Below are positions 1 to 7,700 of a DNA stretch of 9,214 bases, piece after piece. Position numbers and translations under genes: made by a program. Every line of letters starts with the position of its first letter. Position 1 is the stretch's first letter. Source of the DNA: Candidatus Aminicenantota bacterium (GTDB lineage: Bacteria; Acidobacteriota; Aminicenantia; UBA2199); contig CP070627.1 of the NCBI GenBank assembly GCA_020355945.1, positions 1,178,382-1,187,595 of the forward strand, in the 5' to 3' direction. Under the pieces are notes generated by a model, which had not been told where the DNA came from, made no database searches, and saw nothing but the letters and a program-made list of their open reading frames with translations.

Positions 1-1742
1 AAAAGGGAGTCAAATCCGACACCATTGTGGCCATCATGATGGAGCGGTGCATTGAGATGATTGTCGGAATAATGGGGATATTAAAAGCAGGTGGTGCTTA
101 TATGCCTATCGCCCCGGATTACCCGCAAGAACGCATTGATTACATGTTAAAAGACAGCGGGACAAAAATTTTATTGTCCGAAGGGCACCATCTTGACTTC
201 CCGGTTTCCCCGCTTCCCCGCTTCCCCGCTTCCCTCCCCTCTTCCCTGGCCTATATCATTTACACCTCCGGCACCACCGGCAAGCCCAAAGGGACCCTCA
301 TTCAACATCACAATGTAGTGCAATTGATGGCAAGCCAGCCTTCCCGGTTTGATTTTAATAACCGTGATATATGGACCCTGTTTCACTCTTTTTGTTTTGA
401 TTTTTCCGTATGGGAAATGTACGGGGCATTGTTATACGGGGGCAAGGTGATTGTAGTGGACAGGAATACCACCAGGGACCCGGCAGTATTTTTAAAACGA
501 TTAAAAAGAGAGCAAGTTACCGTATTGAACCAAACCCCCTCTGCTTTTTACCATTTATCGCACCAGGAATTAAAGGCCCCCGGCAAAGAGTTGAACCTGC
601 GATATGTTATTTTTGGAGGGGAAGCACTACAACCGGCACGATTAAAGGAATGGTGGGGAAAATACCCGGGAACCCTTATAATCAATATGTTCGGTATTAC
701 AGAAACCACGGTGCATGTCACCTTTAAAGAGATAAGCCGGCAGGAGATGCAGACCAATGTCAGTAACATCGGTACACCTCTTCCTACCTTAATGGTCTAT
801 GTCATGGATAAAGAAAAGAAACTGGTGCCAATGGGAGTGCCGGGAGAGTGTTTTGTAGGAGGTGCAGGTGTTGGCCGGGGGTATTTAAACCGTCCCCGGT
901 TAACAGCAGAGAAATTTCTTGCTAATTCCTATAAACCCGGTGAAACTCTTTACCGGTCGGGTGACCTGGTACGTTTAATCCAGGCACAGGAAATGGAATA
1001 CCTGGGGCGTATTGACCAGCAGGTCAAGATAAGGGGATTTCGCATTGAACTGGGAGAAATTGAAGTTCAATTGCTCAAACACCATGCTGTAAAAGAAACA
1101 GTGGTGATTAACCATAAAAATGAAGCCGGGGAAAAACATCTCTATGCCTTTATTGTTCCCGACATCTCCGGGTCAGCTTCCCTGGCAGGTTCCATTCATT
1201 TGAACTCGGGAGAATTGAGGGCGCATTTGTCTCAGCGATTGCCCGATTACATGATCCCCTCATATTTTTTCCAGGTAGAAAAGATACCCTTAACCGCTAA
1301 CGGGAAAGTCCACCGAAAAGCGCTGCTCTCCTCCAGGCTTGTTCCCACTCGAGAGGAAAACAGGTATATGCCCCTGGAAAATGACGTGGAGAGACAAATT
1401 GCCGCAGCCTGGCACCAGGTGCTCAAGTGTGAAAGAATAGGACGAAATGATAATTTTTTTGACCTGGGAGGCAATTCCTTAAATGTGATTCATGTCATTG
1501 GCAAGTTAAAAGAGGAATTTAAAATGGATATACCGGTGGTGAGTATGTTTGAGTATCCCACGGTTGGGGCATTTTCTCAATATTTACTCCAGGAAAAGGG
1601 TACCGGCAATATCCCGCTTAGGCAGCAGCCTGAACCAGCCGTTACCGGGATGCGAGAACCCAACAACGATACATTGAGTGCCGCAAAAATAAGAAGGCAG
1701 AAACAGCAAGCCAGTAGAGGGATAAGAAATGCAAATGAATGA
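1..1742 (+). CDS. Non-ribosomal peptide synthetase, C-terminal part (A-PCP), 5' partial; predicted to activate threonine
   Basis: This is the 3' end of an NRPS gene. The reading frame is already open at the first full codon (position 3) and reads as mid-adenylation-domain sequence, so the GTG at 27 and nearby ATGs are internal and the true start lies upstream. About 579 residues are visible: an A domain from just before motif A2 to A10, then a carrier domain with DLGGNSL. A basic, polar tail of about 50 residues (ending ...RGIRNANE) follows. No epimerase, methyltransferase or thioesterase follows the carrier, so the chain should pass in trans to the KS of the next protein; the tail may be the docking segment (inference). 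The pocket residues give the threonine code. The stop TGA (1740-1742) overlaps the start of the next gene. The A2-A3 loop is short and built from a pyrimidine-rich tandem repeat. Confidence 0.95.
   Translation, partial: KGVKSDTIVAIMMERCIEMIVGIMGILKAGGAYMPIAPDYPQERIDYMLKDSGTKILLSEGHHLDFPVSPLPRFPASLPSSLAYIIYTSGTTGKPKGTLIQHHNVVQLMASQPSRFDFNNRDIWTLFHSFCFDFSVWEMYGALLYGGKVIVVDRNTTRDPAVFLKRLKREQVTVLNQTPSAFYHLSHQELKAPGKELNLRYVIFGGEALQPARLKEWWGKYPGTLIINMFGITETTVHVTFKEISRQEMQTNVSNIGTPLPTLMVYVMDKEKKLVPMGVPGECFVGGAGVGRGYLNRPRLTAEKFLANSYKPGETLYRSGDLVRLIQAQEMEYLGRIDQQVKIRGFRIELGEIEVQLLKHHAVKETVVINHKNEAGEKHLYAFIVPDISGSASLAGSIHLNSGELRAHLSQRLPDYMIPSYFFQVEKIPLTANGKVHRKALLSSRLVPTREENRYMPLENDVERQIAAAWHQVLKCERIGRNDNFFDLGGNSLNVIHVIGKLKEEFKMDIPVVSMFEYPTVGAFSQYLLQEKGTGNIPLRQQPEPAVTGMREPNNDTLSAAKIRRQKQQASRGIRNANE
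3..1340 (+). other. Adenylation domain A1, predicted L-Thr specificity (N-terminus outside window)
   Basis: Core motifs appear in order: A2 (LKAGGAYMPI, 81-110), A3 (YTSGTTGKPKG, 261-293), A4 (FDFSVWEM, 396-419), A5 (FGITETT, 690-710), A6 (GRGYLNRPRLTAEKF), A7 (YRSGDL, 951-968), A8 (GRIDQQVKIRGFRIELGE) and A10 (PLTANGKVHRK). Aligning by eye to GrsA PheA, the pocket residues are D235 (399), F236 (402), W239 (411), N278 (528), I299 (609), G301 (615), M322 (687), V330 (711), H331 (714) and K517 (1305). This is DFWNIGMVHK, which I recall as the Stachelhaus code for threonine. All catalytic motifs look intact. The A2-A3 segment is about 20 residues shorter than in GrsA and consists mostly of Pro/Ser/Leu encoded by a tandem repeat. 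Confidence 0.85.
206..247. repeat. 8-bp tandem repeat TTCCCCGC in the A1 domain loop
   Basis: Three perfect TTCCCCGC units (206-213, 214-221, 222-229) are followed by degenerate pyrimidine-rich units to about 247. They encode Pro/Ser/Leu/Arg-rich sequence (PLPRFPASLPSS) between the strand after A2 and the A3 motif. Eight bases do not fit the codon, so each unit reads differently, yet three units give 24 bases and keep the frame. The usual residues of this A-domain segment are missing and the repeat fills the gap. Confidence 0.85.
1365..1589 (+). other. Peptidyl carrier protein domain PCP1
   Basis: A carrier domain follows A10 after a short linker. The phosphopantetheine site is DLGGNSL, with the modified serine at codon 1476-1478. 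The usual Asp before that Ser is Asn here, which is common in PCPs. Flanking features fit the family: a first helix (ERQIAAAWHQVL), the NDNFFDLGG approach, and a last helix reaching VSMFEYPTVGAFSQYL. It would hold the threonyl thioester made by A1 and offer it to the KS encoded next door. Confidence 0.9.
1716..1731 (+). promoter_or_regulatory. Shine-Dalgarno and start codon of the PKS-NRPS gene, inside the end of the upstream gene
   Basis: AGAGG (1716-1720) lies 8 nt before ATG 1729. The same frame has a TAA at 1723-1725, so nothing further upstream can be the start. A second in-frame ATG at 1735 is possible, but its spacing from AGAGG is 14 nt, so 1729 is preferred. The upstream gene stops at 1742, giving a 14-bp overlap (8 bp if 1735 is used), typical of translational coupling that keeps partner megasynthases in balance. 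Confidence 0.75.
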
Positions 1743-4700
1743 TACAGGCAGCAGTAAAAGCAGCGGAAGTACTGGTATAAATACAAGTACGCCAGGTGTC
1801 CCGGGTATGAAAACGGGTCTGGAAATAGCTGTTATTGGTATGGCTGGTAGGTTCCCCGGTGCTAAAAATATTAACCAATTCTGGGAAAATTTAAAAAATG
1901 GTATAGAGTCTTTGAGCTTTTTAACAAACCAGGACCTGGAAGACAGCGGCTTGCCTGAAAACTTGCTGGAAGATCCTAATTACGTCAGGACACGAGGCGG
2001 GGTCCTGGAAAATAAAGATTATTTTGACGCCTCTTTCTTTGATTATACGCCTTTAGAAGCGGAATTACTGAATCCCCAAACGCGGATTTTTTATGAATGC
2101 TCATGGGAAGCCCTGGAAAATGCAGCATATAATCCCTTAACCGCTGACCAGGTGATTGGGATTTACGCCGGGGCAGAACCCGGGTTCTACTGGGAAGCCC
2201 TGGCCGCCCTCTCCGGGAAAACCAATGCTTTAGGAGAATTTACCACCGGTTTATTAACCCGGGAGAATAATTTGTGTACCCGGGTATCCTATCATTTGAA
2301 CTTAAAAGGTCCGGCCCTGGCCGTGCAAACCGCTTGTTCCACCTCGCTGGCAGCGATCCATATCGCCTGCCAGGCCCTGTTAAACGGTGAGTGCAATATT
2401 GCCCTGGCCGGCGGCGTGACAGTATTGGTAATGCCGGGAGATGGATATCTGTACCAGGAAGGGATGGTCATGTCACCCGATGGTCACTGCCGTGCCTTTG
2501 ATGCCAGAGCCAAAGGGATGGCTTGTGGTGAAGGGTGCGGGATCGTGGTGTTGAAACTACTGGACCAGGCCATTAACGACAATGATTTTATTCATGCCCT
2601 GGTTAAAGGCACAGCCATCAATAATGACGGCATACGAAAAATAGGATATACTGCCCCCAGTGTGCTGGGACAGGCAGAAGTGATTAAAATTGCCCAGAAG
2701 GTAGCAGAAGTAGAACCTGAAAGTATTACCTATGTAGAAACTCATGGAACCGGGACAGTCCTGGGAGACCCCATCGAAATCCAGGCATTAAAACAGGCCT
2801 TTAATACAAATAAAAAACAATACTGCGCTGTGGGCTCGGTAAAATCCAATGTCGGTCACCTGGGCAGTGCTGCTGGTGTCACTGGTTTTATCAAAACCGT
2901 CCTGGCACTAAAACATCGATTAATTCCCCCCAGCCTGCATTTTGAAACCCCAAACCCTGGAATCCCATTTGAAAACAGCCCCTTTTATGTAAATACAAAA
3001 TTACAGCCGTGGAAAAATGAGAAATATCCATTACGGGCTGGGGTTAGTTCTTTTGGAATCGGCGGCACCAATGCCCATGTTATTCTTGAGGAAGCCCCGG
3101 AGGGGACAAGGGGGCTTGCCCCCTTGCCGGGTGAGAAAGTACCAGGTCAAGCCAGGGGCGGGGTTTCCCCGCCCGAAAAATCCAGGGAATATCAATTAAT
3201 CCTATTATCCGCCAAAACCGAATCCGCCCTGGATAAAATGACCGAAAATCTGGCGGAATATTTTAGAAAAAATCTTTTAAATCACGGTAATCATAAGAAT
3301 CCCACTAATCCCGGTCCAGCCCTGGCAGATGCTGCCTATACGCTCCAGGTGGGCCGCCAGGCGTTTCAAAACCGTAAAATGCTGGTCTGTTCCACCGGAG
3401 AAGAGGCCGGGGAAATATTATCCACTCCCGCTTCCCAACAGGTATATACAGGGCAGGTTCAAGATGAAAATCCCCCGGTGATTTTCGTGTTTTCCGGGTT
3501 AGGGGGTCAGTATGTGAATATGGGACGAGACCTTTATGAAAAGGAACCCCTGTTCCGAAAGGAAATGGACCGCTGTTTCAAAATTCTAAAACCATTAATA
3601 GATGAAGATATCAAAGAAATCCTTTATCCCGGGGATTCGGTGAGTGAGGTGAGTGAGGTGAGTAAGGAAAGCTCCTCTGTGACCTCTGTGACCTCTGTGG
3701 CAAAAAAAATCAACCAAACCGAAATCGCCCAGGTGGTGGTATTTATTTTTGAATACGCGTTGGCAAAATTATTAATGAAATGGGGAATTAAACCCTATGC
3801 CATGATTGGGTACAGCTTTGGAGAGTATACTGCCGCTTGTATTGCCGGTCTGTTTTCATTGGCAGATGCCCTGGAACTGGTAACCGCCCGGGCCCAATTG
3901 CTGAGAAAAATACCCAATGGTGTGATGCTCAGTGTTCCCCTGGCTAAAGAAGAGTTAATCTCCTTCTTGCCGGCCAATTTATCACTGGCCATTGATAATG
4001 GTCCTTCCTGTGTGGTGGCCGGCACCCCGGAGACAGTGGCTGCCTTTGAAAAGGAGGTGAAAGCCCGAAAATGCCTGACCATGCGTTTGCAGGCCCCACA
4101 CGCTGTACATTCTTACATGATGGACCCTGTCTTAAAGGAATTTGAAAAAGCAGCAGCAAGGATTACCTGGCAGGAACCTGTAATCCCTTATATATCCAAT
4201 GTGACCGGCGATTGGATCGACTTGCAGCAGGTATCCGCCCCCGCATACTGGGCAAAACATTTAAGAGAAACCGTCTGCTTTGCCCAGGGATTACACCGGT
4301 TACTAAAAGAACCCAATGCCGTATTTGTGGAAATAGGACCCGGACGTGATATTCGCACCTTAGTGACTCGGGCCCTGGAAATCAACAGTAACAATAATAA
4401 CCGGCAACCTCATCACCAACGCCGGGTGATTAACCTGATCCGACCCCGGGATAAAGAAATAGCAGATCACTACTACTTACTGCATAAAATAGGGTTATTG
4501 TGGCTTTTGGGAGTATCCATCAATTGGCAGGAATATTATCGGGGAGAGAAACGATACCGTTTGCCATTACCCACATACCCCTTTGAAGGGCATCGTTTCT
4601 GGACAGTGGTTCAAGATTATCAATCAAAAAATTTCCAGTTGAGTACCGTGATGAGCGCTGTGCCGGTTCCCGGCAAGCCCCGGGAACTGGCCGATTGGTT

Positions 4701-7700
4701 TTATGTGCCATTATGGAAGCGTCAGAAAATTCTTCATGTGAATACCAAAGGTGACACTGGCAGTGGTAAAGCCAATTTATGCTGGTGGGTTTTTGTCGAT
4801 GATTTTGGGTTGGGAGAGCGCCTGGTGGAGGGATTGAACCAGGATAAAAACCAACAACACTCGGTAATCACTATTCAAATAGGTCCGGATTATAAAAAGC
4901 AAAATTCCTTTTTATATACTGTTAACCCGACACAATATGAAGATTACCAAACATTATTGGCAGAATTGGCCTCACTGGGCAGTCCCCCGCATCGTATCGT
5001 TCATTTATGGGGTATTACCCGGGATAACGGTGAGGGAATCGAACCACACTCTATTGAAAAGTATAATGATTTGGGTTTTTACAGTTTACTCTACCTGGCA
5101 AAGGCGTTAAGCCAAAATAGAGTTTATACAGGAGAAATAGGAATAAATGTGGTAACCAATCATATGCAGTCGGTCACCGGGGATGAGCATTTGTCTCCAG
5201 GCAAGGCCACTGTGCTGGGTCCCTGTCGCGTCATCCCCCAGGAATATCCTGGTATCACCTGTAAAAGTATAGATATAAGCCAATGGCAAAACCAGGAAGT
5301 TCTCCAACGATTAATGGAAGAAGTGAAGCTGCAAAACAGGGAATTAGTGGTGGCCTACCGGGGTAAACAACGGTGGGTGCAAACCTTTGAAGCGGTTCAA
5401 TTGGAAGAGCAGGAAGTGTCACCATTATTGAGGGGAAAAGGAGTATACTTGATTATCGGGGGGTTAGGGGATATCGGGTACACATTGGCAGAATATTTAA
5501 TCAAGCGAGTCAGCGGCAAAGTGATATTAACCGGCCGTTCCCTATTACCTGACCGGGAAATGTGGGCCCAATATTTGAATGACAGCCATAAAAAAGATAA
5601 GACTTACCAGGATATCCGGAAACTGCAGCAGCTCCGGGACTCGGGTGGTGAGGTGTTATATTTCAGCGCAGATGCCGCCCACAGGAAGGCAATGCAAGAA
5701 GCGATTCAACAGGCAGAGGAACGCTTCGGGCCTATTAACGGTGTTATCCACTCGGCAGGGATCATCCGGGGCGAATCCTTTAAATCCATTCATGAGATTA
5801 CCAGGAAGGAATGTGAGGAGCAATTCCAGGCAAAAATATATGGATTAATGGTTTTGGAAGAGCTATTACAGGGTAAACCGCTGGATTTTTGCCTGGTGAT
5901 TTCGTCCCTGTCCACTGTTTTGGGAGGACTGGGATTTGCAGCGTATTCCGCGGCCAATCATTTTATGGACGCCTTTTCTGCAAAACACAACCAGGAAAAC
6001 CAGGTGCCCTGGATTATCCTGGATTGGGAAGGAACAAACAAACAGGATACAGTCAATGCATTTCACCGCATCTTTTGGTCGCATCCCCTGGACCAGGTTA
6101 TATTTTCAATTGGGGGTGACCTGCAGACAAGAATATCCCGTTGGTTGAAGTTGGAAGGAATCCACAAGGGGCCAAAAGAGGCCGGGATTGCACCAATACG
6201 TTCGAGACCACGATTATTAAACCCTTATCTGGCCCCCGGCAAGCCCCTTGAAAAAAAATTGGCCCACATCTGGCAGGATTTTTTCGGTATAGACAAAATA
6301 GGCATTACCGATGACTTCTTCGACCTGGGCGGCGATTCCTTGAAAATGATAAACATCATCTCTATTATACAAAAAGAATTAAAAGTAACCATCCCCCTAA
6401 AAGAATTTTTCGATCATCCCACCATAAAGAGTACAGCAAGATATATAAGCGGTGCAAAAGAGGAAACATTCATTTCCATTCACCCGGTGGAAAAGAGAGA
6501 ATACTATGATACCTCAGCGGCCCAGGATCGATTGTACATTTTACAGCAGTGGGAAGAAGGGAGCACGGCTTATAATTCACCGCAAGTGCTGTTATTGAAG
6601 GGCCATTTTGAACCGGAACGCCTGCAGCAAGCTGCCCGGACATTGATCCACAGGCATGAAAGCCTGAGAACTTCATTTGCCATCGTATCCGGGAAAACAG
6701 CACAGAGGGTACATGACAAAGTAAAATTTGAGATCGAATATTATTTAGCCACAGAGAACACAGAGAACACAGAGAAACAGGGGATTCATCAGTTCATCCG
6801 TCCCTTTGATCTGTCCCGGGCACCTGGTTTCAGGTTGGGGTTGATAAAAACCGGGGAAGCGCAGCATATATTAATGTTTGATATCCATCATATTATTACC
6901 GATGCTGTTTCCCACGAAATCTTTGTCAGGGAACTGATGGCGCTTTATGAGGGAACGGAACTGTCTCCCCTGCCCATTCAATACAAAGATTACTGGGAAT
7001 GGCAAAAAAAACCGCAGCAGCAGGAACTGTTGGCACAACAGGAAGCCTTCTGGTTGGCACAGTATCAAACCGGTGAAGAAATCCCGGTACTGGTCCTGCC
7101 TTATGATTATCCCAGACCCAGGCTGCAAAGCTTTGCCGGAGATCAGATCGCCTTTGAATTGGGGGAAAAAGAAACCGGGGCACTGCAGCAAATAGCCCTG
7201 GAACAAGGTGTCACCCTTCATATGATCCTGATGACTATACTCAATATTTTTCTATTTAAACTCAGCGGTCAAGAGGATATCGTGGTAGGAACACCAGTGG
7301 CTGGCAGACGGCATGCGGAACTGGAATCCGTCATTGGAGTCTTTATCAATACATTACCCATAAGAAACCATCCCTCAGCAGGAAAAACCATGCACACCTT
7401 CTTGAAAGAAGTTCGAGAAACCTCTTTGCAGGCCTTTGAAAATCAGCAGTACCCCTTTGAGAACCTGGTGGAAAAGGTTGTTGTACATCGGGATATCGGG
7501 CGGAATCCTTTGTTTGATGTTTTATTTGTATTACAGGTCAACCAGGAACAGCCAGGGAGAACAAAAATACCGCCAGTGAAATTACCCGGCCTGGAACTAT
7601 ACCCCCAGGAATATAACCGATACACCTCAAAGTTTGATCTAACCCTGCATGCGGCTGAACAGGGAAAGCGGCTCTTGATGCATTTTGAATATTGTACCCG

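Larger units (their letters stand above)
3475..4455 (+). other. Acyltransferase domain (AT), predicted malonyl-CoA specific
   Basis: The domain begins PVIFVFSGLGGQYVNMG, the usual GQGxQ region in a GLGGQ variant. The nucleophile is Ser696 in GYSFGE (codon 3814), where the common GHSxGE has Tyr for His. Arg721 (codon 3889) sits 25 residues on, at the position that holds the extender carboxylate. The specificity motif is HAVHS (residues 791-795), close to the HAFH of malonyl ATs and unlike the YASH of methylmalonyl ATs. The region ends near GPGRDIRTLVTRAL. Two 9-bp tandem arrays lie in the loop between ILYPGDS and KKINQTEIAQ. A cis AT makes a trans-AT system unlikely here. Confidence 0.9.

Noticed and set aside
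27..29. GTG at 27 as a gene start
   Set aside because: The same frame is open upstream to the window edge and already encodes conserved A-domain sequence (SDTIVAIMMERC), so this is mid-domain. No Shine-Dalgarno precedes it.
3107..3174. Rho-independent terminators
   Set aside because: The hairpins are inside an open reading frame and are not followed by a T-run on either strand.
3640..3702. CRISPR array
   Set aside because: Units are 9 bp, head-to-tail, without spacers, and in frame inside an AT domain.
4099..4113. Methylmalonyl-specific AT
   Set aside because: The motif is HAVHS, close to HAFH; YASH is absent.
4600..5457. Dehydratase domain between AT and KR
   Set aside because: No HxxxGxxxxP or other DH motif is seen, and the length is accounted for by the KR structural half starting at DWFYVPLW.
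4669..6247. Shared 13-mer CCCGGCAAGCCCC at 4669-4681 and 6235-6247
   Set aside because: Both encode PGKP in linkers, but 13 bases of GC-rich sequence can recur by chance and the flanks do not match.
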